From Helicobacter canis (GTDB lineage: Bacteria > Campylobacterota > Campylobacteria > Campylobacterales > Helicobacteraceae): a stretch of 50,165 nucleotides of DNA. The notes under the pieces are model-generated. The model had not been told where the DNA came from. It saw only the letters and a list, made by a program, of their open reading frames with translations, and searched no databases. Positions 31,695 to 40,800 of the stretch are shown here, piece by piece. Position 1 is the stretch's first letter; every line of letters begins with the position of its first letter. A program made the translations under genes and the position numbers. The stretch covers positions 1 to 50,165 of the forward strand of contig NZ_VXKE01000004.1 in assembly GCF_008693005.1 (NCBI RefSeq), written 5' to 3'.

Positions 31695-32423
31695 TTATTT
31701 GAGTAGGGGGGTGGTGGTGTCGTGCAGTGATGAGAGTCCGCCTGTGTAGCCTGTGAAGCTGCCATAGCCTTTGGGTGTGCCTTGTGGGTTTGGCATTTGG
31801 GCTAGGGCTTTTTGGCTTAGTGCTTGCGTGTTTGGTGGGGTGGTTAGATTCTGTGTAAGCTTGCTAGCTTTGGTGGGTTTGGGCTTAAGTGCGCTTGGGG
31901 TTGTATCTGCGCCGCTAAAATTTGCGCCGATTTGTTGCCCCAGCTCACTTTGGCTAGCCTTTTTGCTTTGGTAGTTTGCTATCGCGCCTTTGGTCTTATC
32001 CCACGCCCATTTTCCAGCCTTAGCAGTTCCTACGACCGCTGCTGGCACTCCTCCTACTGCTAGGTCACTTAGGCTTGTTCTCTGCGGGGCGTTTGCCGCT
32101 CTCTGCGCTCTTGCTTGCTCGGTTTGGGCATTGACTATCTCCATAGCTTTTGCTGGGTCGCCGACTTTATCCGTTAGGGCTATAACTTTTAGAAACTTCC
32201 CCTCCTCCTCTGCCCTTTGCGTGGCTAGCTCTCTTTCAGTATCAAGCTTTTGCTGCTCTAGCTTCATCTGCTCGCTTTTATCAAAACTCTCTTTGATCCC
32301 TGCTAGTGCTGCTTGGCTTGCTCTTGCGCCCTCTGCTTGCACTTGGGCTTGGGCGGCGTAGGCATTTTGGACATTGTTGGCGGCGTGGGCGATGTTTTGG
32401 GCGTATTGGGCTAAAATACTCAT
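31695..32423 (-). CDS. Internal virion/ejection-type protein
   Basis: A 242-residue Ala/Gln-rich protein. Residues 1-80 are helical. About 118-140 contain a Gly/Ala/Val-rich stretch able to enter a membrane. The end is a Thr/Pro/Gly-rich disordered tail. Proteins of this make are often packaged in podovirus heads and ejected with DNA. First gene of its operon, with AAAGGAG at the start and a late-motif copy about 115 bp upstream. Confidence 0.45.
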   Translation of the reverse strand: MSILAQYAQNIAHAANNVQNAYAAQAQVQAEGARASQAALAGIKESFDKSEQMKLEQQKLDTERELATQRAEEEGKFLKVIALTDKVGDPAKAMEIVNAQTEQARAQRAANAPQRTSLSDLAVGGVPAAVVGTAKAGKWAWDKTKGAIANYQSKKASQSELGQQIGANFSGADTTPSALKPKPTKASKLTQNLTTPPNTQALSQKALAQMPNPQGTPKGYGSFTGYTGGLSSLHDTTTPLLK

Positions 32424-32539
32424 TTACTACTCCTTTGAGTTTTGGCATTTTTAAAAACACAATTTGTGCATTTTCTCCACTTTTGCGGGGGTTTTAGATC
32501 TGGCACAAATACTTCCACACTATGCTAGAATCTAAGCAT

Positions 32540-32556
32540 TTATAAAAGGGGTAAAA
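32540..32556. promoter_or_regulatory. Late motif copy
   Basis: TTATAAAAGGGGTAAAA with GCTAGAATCTAAGCA upstream. It ends on the ATG of a 28-codon plus-strand gene and precedes the minus-strand operon beginning at 32423. Confidence 0.5.
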
Positions 32557-32642
32557 TGTTAGAGTTACTAGTATTTGGCACGATATTTGGTAGCATTGCT
32601 TTTGTCTTGTGTATAGGGATAAAAACCGCACTTGATATGTAA
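32556..32642 (+). CDS. Tiny membrane peptide (28 aa)
   Basis: A 28-residue frame (starts MLELLVFGTI) that is almost only one hydrophobic span with a Lys/Asp end. Like the peptides at 9834, 10239, 10534 and 45408 it starts at the last base of a late motif. Function unknown. Confidence 0.4.
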   Translation: MLELLVFGTIFGSIAFVLCIGIKTALDM

Positions 32643-32689
32643 GCTTTAAAGTTTCACGCGCTATTTCCCTTTAAGGTTAGTCGTTCGCG

Positions 32690-32811
32690 CTTGGATTTGC
32701 CGATGATTTTGCTAGCTTTCAAGGTAGTGGCAAGGGAGTTACCTTAGTGGTAATGACCGCAGGCACTGCCGTAGAATCTAGCAAAAGCGCGGCAAAGCAA
32801 AGTGCGCCTAG
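32690..32811. repeat. Palindromic repeat ahead of the terminase 3' end
   Basis: TTTGCCGATGATTTTGCTAG and CTAGCAAAAGCGCGGCAAAG form the arms; the core is the GGGAGTTACC...GGTAATGACCGC module found in at least five elements. Shares ends with 15490-15600. With the tiny gene it accounts for the 32424-32811 gap. Confidence 0.75.
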
Positions 32812-34416
32812 TTATATATTCCACGCGACTCTACGCCCCGCGCTAAACCTCCGCCCCCTAGATTCTAGCGGCTTTTGCGCTCTTGGGCTTGGGGCTTTGA
32901 CACTTGCGTGGTTGATCGCACTTGCAAGCGCGTCTATGCAGTCATCTTTCCTAAAGGGCTTTTCTGGATTGAAGCTAAAAAGCTCCCTTTTCATCTGCCC
33001 TAGCCCCTGCGCACTCGCGCTAAAGCATAAATACCCCGTGTTGTAAAATGGCTTTATCGCCTTAATCTTATCGACCTTTGCTAGCTTGCGGCTTGGTGTA
33101 TAGACTTCTATGCTATTTGTCATTAGCGGTTGTGCTCGCGCCTTTAGCTTTGTGTTTGCCTTGATGATTTCTTGGTGTAAAATCCGCTCTAGTGCTATGC
33201 CCCCGCCATCACTTTCTATAAAGATTCTAGCTTTTGGATACTTTAGCCCTATGTCGATGATGTGGCTTGCCGTTTGGCTCTCCTCCCAAATCCCATAGAT
33301 ACAATCACGCACGCAGTAGCGGTTCGCGCTCTCTACGCTCTCCACGCTCACTACGACTATGGCGCGGTTGTCTGCTTTGGTGTTGGTGCTGGTGGCATTA
33401 TCGACAAAGATGTATTCTAAGCTCTCTCCTAGTTCGTAGTTATGCACGAGTTTAAACAAAGCAGGATCAAAGTAGCCGCTCTCGCTGACCATTGGCTCTT
33501 GTAAATACTGCGTGCTAAACTCATCATTGCCCATTTGCAAGCGCAGGGCTTCTAGCTCTTTGGCGTTGTGCCGCTTCTCAAAGAGTGGCTCTTTTGGCTT
33601 GCGCTCATAGCTGTAGTCGCATATCGTGTAGGTTTGGGCTTGCTCTTGCGTGGCTTTTAGTGTCTCTACTCGCCACTGCGCGATCGTGGCTTCATCGAAG
33701 TTTTTAGGGTTTAGTAAAAATCCGCATAGATCATCATCGCCTAGGCGTTGCATTAGGATTGTGATATTGCTCCTGTTGTCTTGCAAGCGAGAGAGCACGC
33801 TTTCTTTGAAGTTTTGATTGACTAGGTCGCGTGCGGCTTTAGAGCTCATCTCGCTTACTTTTATGGGGTCATCGATCAAAATTTGGTGCGCGTGGAAGCC
33901 TGTAATTGCGGCTTTCAAAGTCGTTACAAAAAGTCCGCCGCCCTCTTTTAGCACAAACTCGCTGGCATTATCTTGCAAAAAGAGCGTTTCCCCAAAGATC
34001 TGCTGGTAGAATCTACTTTTCATTAAGTCTCGCACTTGGTTTGAGATCTTGCGGCAGAGATCATCGCTGTAAGAGATGTAGATAAACTTTTTTTGCTTAT
34101 TTCTGCCCAGACTCCAAGCGATATAAGTGCGTGCTAGTAGCTCTGTCTTGCCATAGCTTGGGGGCATATTGAGCATTAAACGCGTGATATTTTCTGCGCC
34201 CTTGTCTTTGGCGTAGTGGTAGTCGGTATGGCTTAGAATCTCACTTAGGTAGATGAAGTGCCAGTTTTCCAAAAAGGGGGCTAGATTGTATCGCTCCCAC
34301 TTTAAGCGCAGGAAATTATAAAGACTCTCCCGCGCGCTTACGCGTGTTTTTATCTCTTGCAAGGCTTGCTTTTTTTGCGGTGTTAGCTTTAGGGATTCTA
34401 GCTTCTCTCTAATCAT
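32812..34416 (-). CDS. Terminase large subunit
   Basis: A 534-residue packaging motor. ATPase: Walker A MPPSYGKT at 84-91, Walker B ILIDD at 179-183. Nuclease: D339 (IFVDN), E401/D403 (IESDGG) and D491/D492/D495 (DDCIDALA). All needed acidic residues are there. It would cut concatemers and pump DNA through the P22-like portal, in line with headful packaging and with the circular assembly. It overlaps the holin-like gene by 8 bp and is the last gene of the lysis operon. The C-terminus carries a few Arg-rich residues next to repeat DNA. Confidence 0.9.
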   Translation of the reverse strand: MIREKLESLKLTPQKKQALQEIKTRVSARESLYNFLRLKWERYNLAPFLENWHFIYLSEILSHTDYHYAKDKGAENITRLMLNMPPSYGKTELLARTYIAWSLGRNKQKKFIYISYSDDLCRKISNQVRDLMKSRFYQQIFGETLFLQDNASEFVLKEGGGLFVTTLKAAITGFHAHQILIDDPIKVSEMSSKAARDLVNQNFKESVLSRLQDNRSNITILMQRLGDDDLCGFLLNPKNFDEATIAQWRVETLKATQEQAQTYTICDYSYERKPKEPLFEKRHNAKELEALRLQMGNDEFSTQYLQEPMVSESGYFDPALFKLVHNYELGESLEYIFVDNATSTNTKADNRAIVVVSVESVESANRYCVRDCIYGIWEESQTASHIIDIGLKYPKARIFIESDGGGIALERILHQEIIKANTKLKARAQPLMTNSIEVYTPSRKLAKVDKIKAIKPFYNTGYLCFSASAQGLGQMKRELFSFNPEKPFRKDDCIDALASAINHASVKAPSPRAQKPLESRGRRFSAGRRVAWNI

Positions 34417-34909
34417 TCTTATGCTCGCATACTTCTTGTCCGCAAGTCTCGCAGATTTTAATCTCTGGCTCTTTTGGGGCTAGGTCCTCCACTTTCACGC
34501 TTTCATCATAAGCCTTTTTCACATCTTTGTTTAAAGCCCCCTCCATACTAGGCAGCGTAGTATTATCTCCATATCGCTCTTTTAGCCATTTATTTATCTC
34601 TTTGTTATAGATTGTGATACCTGTGGCTACTGCAATGTGTGGGATACTAGAGAGTAGGTAAGCCGCTGTGAGTGCGCTCCAGTCATCATTTGGAATGACT
34701 TCTGGCAGAAATCCACTTCTAAAGCCTATCATCACCCCTAAGAAAACCCCTAGAGATAAAATCACTTGCACGCTTAGAGCTAGTAAAATTAGGGCGCGAG
34801 GCATACCGATAAGCTTGATATGCTGCGCGGTAATTGCAATCGCTACGCCAAAGACACCAGCACTTAAGGCTATAAGCACTTTGTAAATTAACTCTACTTT
34901 ATCATCCAT
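34409..34909 (-). CDS. Holin-like membrane protein
   Basis: A 166-residue protein with three hydrophobic spans (about 10-29, 38-62, 80-100) and a hydrophilic C-terminal tail with a Cys-x2-Cys-x4-Cys set near its end. Topology and place in the cassette with DUF5675, a lipoprotein and the terminase suit a holin of the LydA/phage_holin_3 type. GGGAG before the ATG. The cysteines are unusual for a holin and might bind metal. Confidence 0.5.
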   Translation of the reverse strand: MDDKVELIYKVLIALSAGVFGVAIAITAQHIKLIGMPRALILLALSVQVILSLGVFLGVMIGFRSGFLPEVIPNDDWSALTAAYLLSSIPHIAVATGITIYNKEINKWLKERYGDNTTLPSMEGALNKDVKKAYDESVKVEDLAPKEPEIKICETCGQEVCEHKND

Positions 34910-35097
34910 TAGATTTTACTCCCAATATCCCAGATAATCAAAGCCCCCACCAAAGCAAAGACTAGATAAATTATCCCCACCATAATCCCTTGCCCATAAA
35001 AGTCTATAAACACCCTTATGGCTATAATCACATCGCTAAAGGTATCGCATATGCCTTGCTTTATGCGCTTTAGCTTCCATATTGCCCATTCTCTCAT
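34909..35097 (-). CDS. Small membrane protein in the lysis cassette (62 aa)
   Basis: A 62-residue protein with an amphipathic basic N-terminus and a strong hydrophobic span (about 34-57). Its stop codon overlaps the ATG of the holin-like gene by one base. An antiholin or second holin is possible; the sequence alone does not decide. Confidence 0.5.
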   Translation of the reverse strand: MREWAIWKLKRIKQGICDTFSDVIIAIRVFIDFYGQGIMVGIIYLVFALVGALIIWDIGSKI

Positions 35098-35116
35098 CTA
35101 GCACCCCCCCCAAACA

Positions 35117-35596
35117 CTATCTGCTACCTGCTGGGGCATCTTTAGCTTGTGCATAGTCTAAAAAAAACTCTTTTGTATAGAGTGTATCAAGGCGCACTTT
35201 TAAATCCGCATCGGTTATGCTATTTTTATCCCTGCTAGCTCTAGCGGCATAAGTTGGCATACCACCAGCGCGCGTGCGCTCATTGCCATTTCTCACTATT
35301 TGTATCGCTTCACTTACGCTGATTTTACGCAAAGGCAAGGCATTATCCAAAGTGCTATGACATTGTGCGCACCCTGTCCCTGCCCATACATCTTGGTTCT
35401 TTTGTAGTTTGTAAAAAAGGGCTTTTTCTTTTTCATCACTTTGGAGCTGCGTGCCTATGGCTTGAGCTTCCGCGCGTAGCTTCATAAGTGTATCTGTGTT
35501 TTTATTGATAGCAGCATTGACAGACTCTATCATAGAGTTACCGAAGTAAATCACAGCTAAGATTCCAGCTAGATACCAAATATTCCAATTTTTCAT
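35117..35596 (-). CDS. Membrane-anchored monohaem c-type cytochrome
   Basis: A 159-residue protein (ATG 35596 with TAGGAG upstream; GTG at 35602 is less likely). Residues about 6-20 form an uncleaved-looking membrane anchor, 30-66 a helical spacer, and 70-135 a small class-I cytochrome c fold: haem site C76-A-Q-C79-H80, and Met113 in Gly-Gly-Met-Pro-Thr-Tyr as likely distal ligand. It would be a periplasmic electron carrier matured by the host Ccs system. It lies between an Rz1-like lipoprotein and holin-like genes. I know of no standard lysis role for such a protein. The hairpin leader before it also occurs before the reverse transcriptase. Confidence 0.85.
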   Translation of the reverse strand: MKNWNIWYLAGILAVIYFGNSMIESVNAAINKNTDTLMKLRAEAQAIGTQLQSDEKEKALFYKLQKNQDVWAGTGCAQCHSTLDNALPLRKISVSEAIQIVRNGNERTRAGGMPTYAARASRDKNSITDADLKVRLDTLYTKEFFLDYAQAKDAPAGSR

Positions 35597-35605
35597 CGAC
35601 ACACT

Positions 35606-35645
35606 CCTAAAGCTGGTTTGCGTCTTGCGCGCAAGCCGATAGATT
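35606..35645. repeat. Hairpin leader repeat, copy 1
   Basis: CCTAAAGCTGG then a hairpin (TTTGCGTCTTGCGCGCAAG) and CCGATAGATT. The second copy is at 49209-49248 upstream of the reverse transcriptase. On the coding strand it ends in the ribosome site CTTTAGGAG of the cytochrome gene. Confidence 0.75.
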
Positions 35646-35663
35646 TGAAGCCTTGCCCTCTCA

Positions 35664-35891
35664 CTACTCCCCCCTGCAAAAGGCTAGGTCTCTCTCTAGC
35701 AGCTCTGTATATTGCAAAATCTCTGCGACATCTTGGCTTATGCTAGAGTCTTTGCTAGGCGTGGGCTTGGGGAGTGGCTTTGTCTTGCATTTAGTTGGTA
35801 TATAAACTGCCTCGCGCTTTGTGCTAGCACAGCCTGTGAGCACTGCTATAATCACGGCGATTAAAACAAAAAACATTTTTAGCTTTCTCAT
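35664..35891 (-). CDS. Rz1-like outer-membrane lipoprotein
   Basis: A 75-residue lipoprotein. I choose ATG 35891 (TAGGA upstream), which gives a classical signal: basic MRKLKM, a hydrophobic core, then the lipobox Leu-Thr-Gly-Cys with the cysteine at about 21. The short mature part is Pro/Lys/Thr-rich at first and then helical. This matches outer-membrane spanins, which fuse the two membranes in the last step of lysis. Its partner could be the Rz-shaped protein at 23362, or one of the small membrane proteins here. Confidence 0.65.
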   Translation of the reverse strand: MRKLKMFFVLIAVIIAVLTGCASTKREAVYIPTKCKTKPLPKPTPSKDSSISQDVAEILQYTELLERDLAFCRGE

Positions 35892-35944
35892 CAAAAATCC
35901 TACCACCTAGTTATTTTTTAGATTTCTGGCATTTTGTAAAAAAG

Positions 35945-36073
35945 TCTGCAAAGGATTCTAGGATTTTGGAGATAAAAACGGGGCTTTGCAAGGTGAGTCA
36001 AGGGAGTTACCTAAAGTGGTAATGACCGCAGGCTCGCCGTAGCAATCGCCGTTTTTAGCCCAAAAGCCGAATC
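35945..36073. repeat. Palindromic repeat in the lysis cassette
   Basis: Arms AAAAACGG and CCGTTTTT enclose the core GGGAGTTACC...GGTAATGACCGC; outer ends are GGATTCTAGGATTTTGG and GCCCAAAAGCCGAATCC. The related copy at 22888-23010 has arms AAAAATGG/CCATTTTT, again a compensated change. Confidence 0.8.
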
Positions 36074-36577
36074 CTAAGCCTGAATCTCCCTTACTTCTAG
36101 TCTAAAATTCTCTACACCGTGCTTTTGCACCAAGTCATAAAAGTTTTTCACCGCGTCAGTGCTACTGCCTATTGTGCCATTGCCATTATCCGCATAGCCT
36201 AGCAAAATACACCCCTCCGTGTCTTGCGGATAATTGCCGATGTGAATGTGAATCCTGCGACCTTTGTGTTCCTTGCGCTCATCGCTGTAAGTGCTTAAGC
36301 ATTTGGGCTTAAACTCTTTAGGGAGTGCTACGCTTGACTCTGTCCAGTAAAGTTGGTAGGTTCTCGCTACTATGCGCTTATCTTGGTTTGGTGTGTCGGT
36401 GCTTGGTCCGCCATTCTCGCAAGTAAAGCATTTAAATAATTGCGCCCCGCTCTCATCGGTAACTACTAGCTCGCCGATTGTGCTAGGCTCTGTTTTATAT
36501 ACGCGCCCTGTTTTTGCATTTGGTGGTTTCTGTATGTTGTTATACTCTTTCTTTCTTTGTAGTATGATTGTTAGCAT
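36074..36577 (-). CDS. DUF5675 family protein
   Basis: A 167-residue protein matching DUF5675: Ser-Thr-Ile-Gly-Glu-Leu near 31-36, Phe-Thr-Cys-Glu-Asn near 51-55, Lys-Arg-Ile-Val-Ala-Arg-Thr-Tyr at about 67-74, the central Arg-Ile-His-Ile-His-Ile-Gly-Asn (about 107-114) and Thr-Glu-Gly-Cys-Ile-Leu-Leu-Gly. The His/Cys arrangement resembles YkuD-like and other wall-active folds, and the gene sits at the head of the lysis cassette, so a wall-degrading role is plausible though not shown. AAGGAC before the ATG; the start overlaps the tiny gene 36571-36648. Confidence 0.75.
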   Translation of the reverse strand: MLTIILQRKKEYNNIQKPPNAKTGRVYKTEPSTIGELVVTDESGAQLFKCFTCENGGPSTDTPNQDKRIVARTYQLYWTESSVALPKEFKPKCLSTYSDERKEHKGRRIHIHIGNYPQDTEGCILLGYADNGNGTIGSSTDAVKNFYDLVQKHGVENFRLEVREIQA

Positions 36578-36648
36578 TGCGTGTCCTTAAAAATATAGAT
36601 GAAAAACCCAAAGCTAAAGCCGATCATCGCGCTTGTGATAAAAAGCAT
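36571..36648 (-). CDS. Tiny membrane peptide (25 aa), first gene of the lysis operon
   Basis: A 25-residue frame starting MLFITSAMIG, one hydrophobic span with a short polar end. AAAAGGGG stands 4-5 bases before ATG 36648 and the late motif about 50 bp upstream. Its end overlaps the DUF5675 start by 7 bases, so the two are coupled. It could be a holin regulator. Confidence 0.45.
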   Translation of the reverse strand: MLFITSAMIGFSFGFFIYIFKDTQC

Positions 36649-36698
36649 TTTGCCCCTTTTGCGTAGGTTTGTCGCTATGGTAGATTCTTTGCTAGACT

Positions 36699-36715
36699 AA
36701 AAAAAAGGGGTAAAA
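36699..36715 (-). promoter_or_regulatory. Late motif copy upstream of the lysis operon
   Basis: AAAAAAAAGGGGTAAAA on the plus strand. On the minus strand it stands about 50 bp before the tiny lysis-operon gene. A GTG follows at 36716 on the plus strand, but that frame is antisense to a real gene. Confidence 0.5.
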
Positions 36716-36744
36716 GTGGAGATTTTTGCAGTGGTTGTTAAAAA

Positions 36745-37491
36745 TTACTTTGAGTTTTTGAGTCTTAAAATATCTTGCGCTATATTTTCATATTCATCAA
36801 AAATTGTCTTTTTATTACCATCGTTTCCAATATTTTGGTATTCCATTTTTCGAAGTTTTCTTATACGATCAACTTCTAGCTTTTTACTTTCATCGCTTAA
36901 AAGATGGTAGTAATCTTTAATAAGTGCCTTGTATGAGTCTAAAGCCCCTCGTATAAAATGGTTTTTCGCTCTTGTCTTGTTTGCTTCGCCAGAATATAAA
37001 ATCACAGCGTGAAGGTGCGATATAGCATTATGAAATTCAATCAATGTTTGTTTTAAGATTTGATTATTTTGCATAGTGGTTGTTTCGCAGGATTCCACAA
37101 GTTCATCAATTTTTTCAAGAGAATTGTTTGCATAGTATGCGTGTCGCTCTTTTGTATTTGCTATATAGATTTTCTTTATTTCTTCTTTGCTTAGAGATTT
37201 TCTCCATTTTTGGTAGTATTCCACTGCTTTTGCTAAATGTAAAAATTCTTGCGTGAGACTTGGATCATTTTCAAAAGTAGGTAAATAGTTTGAATGTCTA
37301 GTGGTATTTTCAAAAAAAGGCACCTTGCAATGCCCTCTTAATTTTACATACTCTTTCCAATCATTTTTTAGCCTAGCTCTGTCATCTGGATTAACTTTTT
37401 TATTTGCCATTTTAAGATAAAAATCAAAAAAACTTTTAATCAAAAACCTATTGCGTCCATAAACTATCGAAGCAACAGAGTCAATCTGCAT
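36745..37491 (-). CDS. AT-rich accessory protein, unknown
   Basis: A 248-residue, Lys/Asn/Tyr-rich, largely helical protein without membrane span, clearly more AT-rich than the virion genes. About 105-190 contain regularly spaced His, Glu and Lys residues in long helices. An alternative start is 37410 (residue 28). It lies between the lysis operon and the large polyvalent gene and reads like a recent cargo gene. Phage exclusion or host takeover would be guesses. Confidence 0.55.
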   Translation of the reverse strand: MQIDSVASIVYGRNRFLIKSFFDFYLKMANKKVNPDDRARLKNDWKEYVKLRGHCKVPFFENTTRHSNYLPTFENDPSLTQEFLHLAKAVEYYQKWRKSLSKEEIKKIYIANTKERHAYYANNSLEKIDELVESCETTTMQNNQILKQTLIEFHNAISHLHAVILYSGEANKTRAKNHFIRGALDSYKALIKDYYHLLSDESKKLEVDRIRKLRKMEYQNIGNDGNKKTIFDEYENIAQDILRLKNSK

Positions 37492-37537
37492 AAAAATCCC
37501 ATAGAGTTTGTAAAAAATGTAATATCGTGCCGATCTT

Positions 37538-37774
37538 TTACCACTCTCTAAAATCCTTTGGATCTATGTCGCACTCAAGTAAAAAGCTATCAAACTCCTT
37601 TTCACTCATCTTTTTGCCCTGCATATTATCCTCAAAAAATACATCACCATTTGACTCTAAACCACTATCCGCTATGCCTGATGATATAATAGCGTCCATA
37701 AAAGTTGTGTCAAATCTATCAGCTTCGTCAAAGACAACGCCGATACTAACTACCCGCTCGTTTGCCTTGTTCAT
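37538..37774 (-). CDS. Small acidic protein after the polyvalent gene
   Basis: A 78-residue, strongly acidic protein (Asp/Glu about a quarter). ATG 37774 has AAGGAG 7 bases upstream; a longer frame to 37864 overlaps the polyvalent gene and lacks a site. It follows 83 bp behind a gene with nuclease-like modules. Acidic small proteins in that place are sometimes immunity factors, but no family match supports this. Confidence 0.5.
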   Translation of the reverse strand: MNKANERVVSIGVVFDEADRFDTTFMDAIISSGIADSGLESNGDVFFEDNMQGKKMSEKEFDSFLLECDIDPKDFREW

Positions 37775-37857
37775 GCCGAGCTCCTTGAGTTGATAAAGTA
37801 AAAGAAAGTAGCCATTTTGCCACAAAGAGTATAAAAGGTCAATGGTGGGGGTAAAGC

Positions 37858-40800
37858 CTAGCACCTAAGCTTCTCTAGGTTTGTGAGTATGTGCTTGTGC
37901 GCACTCTCTAGCTCTTGTGGGCTAAGATTCTCAAAGCCTGCGAGCCTTGCATAGCTTGCAAAGTCGTCTAAAGATTCTAGCTTTATGTCAGCTTGGTTAA
38001 ATGTTTTTGTGGTAGAATCGCTGCGGTTTGATGAGGGAGGCGATTTTGCTAGCGGCTCATCTGTAAAGCTATCACCGACTCGCGTCTGCATAGCTTCCAT
38101 TCTCTTTCCATTTCGCCGATCAATAAGCTCGGTAATGATAAACTTCCTTTCATCTCTCTTGCCTATGACTAGCGTGTATTTATCTGTGATTATCTCCACT
38201 TTATCCGCACTATCCTTGTAGATTTGTCCCTCTAAAATCTGCGGTATTTTGTCTAAAAGGTCTTTTACTGCTCGCTCTGCTTGCTCGCGGCTCATTCCTT
38301 GATTGATAAAATCTTGCATTCTGCGTTCTATAATATGCTCTAGCCCCTTGCTAGAATCTCCCCAGACTAAATCAATATCCCCCAGCTCTTTGCGGTGGAA
38401 TGCGCCTTGTATATGCCCCATTTTTGCGACAAGTAAAGTTTCTATCGCTCCCTTATTTTTAACCTTATATAATTCTTTATCTTTAGCTAAACGCTGCAGC
38501 GTTTTTTTATTATTTATCAAAAAACCAAAAGGGTGTCCATTGTCTTTAAAAAGTTTGTCAATATAGCGACCTAAATTATCCTTTGCTACCTCTAGTTTCC
38601 TTTGACCTAAGCTCATACTTGTAAAAGGCTCTTTGCTATCTGCAAAATGCTTGTGTATAAAAAACTCTGTGAAGTATTCCCCATTAAAAGATGATATGCC
38701 AAAAAATTTGTCTAAGGTTGGAATAAAAGCTATTCTTTCGCTCCCTATATTCACAGGCTCTTTTTCTAAAAATTCTAAAAGCTCTTTTTCTTTACCTTTA
38801 AATCCATTATCCAGAAAGCTTTTTCGTTTCTGTGCTTCTTGTCGTGTAATAAATTTACCTAAATATGTTGTAAAAAGTTCCCCATTCTCTCCTTTGGTGA
38901 TGCTTATAAGGTCTAAATCCTTATCATTTATTTTTCTCTCTATCACCAAAGCCTCGCCCTGTGTATAATGTCCTAAAATCTCACCTGACTCATCATTTTT
39001 TATTTTTTCTATAAATTCTTTTTGCCACGCATTTGTGTTATTTTCTGCTGTTTCTTTTACACTTTTGCCTTGCTCTTTTGCTTGTTTTATGATTTCTTGC
39101 GGTGTTTGTGGTATAATGTCGTCTTGATTTGCTTCGCTATTCAACGCTTTAGCGGTTAAATCGGGCTTAGCGATTATTGGAAGCTCGGGCAAGTCGCTGT
39201 ATAACACTTCTCCGCCCTCTTTAATTTTATTGTGTAAATTATTGAGATTCTTTGGCGCGTTGCTAGAGATTATCCACTGTCCTTGATCGTTTTTACTCAC
39301 GCTGGCAAAAAACTTCCCTAGCTTTTCATCTCTAAAATCTTTGGCAAAAATTATCGCGCCATCGACTTGCTTTACCACTGCGTTGGGTGCTTCTAAAGTC
39401 TCTTTGATATAGGGCAAAAACTCTAGCCTGTCTCGTTGCATAAGCTTCACCAAACTATTTGCGCTTAAACTTATTTGCTCCCCTTGCAAAATCGGCTCTA
39501 AGGCTTGTGCTACTTGCTCGCTAAATTGTGGTGTGTAGGATTCTTGCAAGTCTTTAAGCCCAAAGGTCTCTAGCCACTGCTGTGCGATGTCGGTGGGGAT
39601 TTGGTGGGTGTGTCCTTTTGTATCAGTGTAGGCTAGGCTAGAATCCACTTCATCAAAAAGCCCTTTTTGCGCTGGAGATTGCGTGGGTTGTGGTATAATG
39701 TCGCTAGGATTCTCAAATAGCCGAGCGGCTTTGGTAGCTCCTGCATCATCGTGATGAGAGTTCTCCACCCCTTTAGATTTTGGGCTACGATCTACGCTGC
39801 TGGGGTGGGCTAATCCTTCCAACTCTACACTATAAATCCTATTTCCATTTTCTACACTTTCTTTTAGTGTTATAAGTGCTTGGGCGTTTTGGTCTTGCAA
39901 GTCTTGGCTGTTTATGTATCTATGTATGCCTACGATGTCTGCGCTTTGATTTTTGGGGGCTTCAGTGCGTAGAAAATCGCTATTTTTAAAGAGATTTTCT
40001 ATATTTGCCACTGCGTTAAAATGCTGTTCTTTAGTGAATCCATTATTTACGCTTTTTTGTATCGCCTTATCGCTTAGCATTTTATCAATGCCTGTGCTGC
40101 TTAGTCTTGCTACTATGCCACTTTTATGGGTTATGTCTATGTTTTTAATACTTTGTAGCTGTTGCTTTACTTGCTCTCGTTGGGATTTTTTGGGCATATC
40201 TACACTAGAATCCACCTTTTGCGCTGGGGTCTGTGCTGGGGTTGGTGTGCTTGGTGCTTCTGTGCTGGCTTCTTTGCCTGCTTGGGATTCTAGCGTGTTC
40301 TTTGGTGGTGTGGGTGGTGTCGGTGGTGTAGGGGTGTTTGGCGGTGGTGTGCTAGCTTTGAAAGCATTATATTTCTCTCGTAGTTTTGGTAGCAGCTCCA
40401 CTGCTTCTGCGACTTCTTTGCCCTTATCTCCTTCGCGGATCATATATTCGATAAAGTCAAAAATGTCGGCTTGCTCGATATTTCTCCCCGCCGTGAAGCC
40501 TATCTCAAAGTCTAGTCTAGGGGCTAGCTGCTCTCTTATGCCGTGATTTGCTCCCTTTAGTGCTTCATAGAGATTACTGCTAGGATTCTCAAGCCGCATA
40601 AATCGCGCCAAGCTCGCCCCTAGTAAATCGGCTATTAAATTATCATAAGTGTTTGGCATTATCTCTAGCATCATATTGATACCACTAGCGTCTGTCGTGT
40701 CTAAAATATGCTTAATCTGCGCGTTAAGCTCTTTAAAGTTTGCCGCTCGCGTGGTGTGCTGGCTTGTGGCACTTTTATACATCGCGCCGAGCAAGTAGGG

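Noticed and set aside
36716..36910. Plus-strand GTG frame after the late motif
   Set aside because: It runs antisense through a gene with better coding character and its composition looks like a shadow frame.
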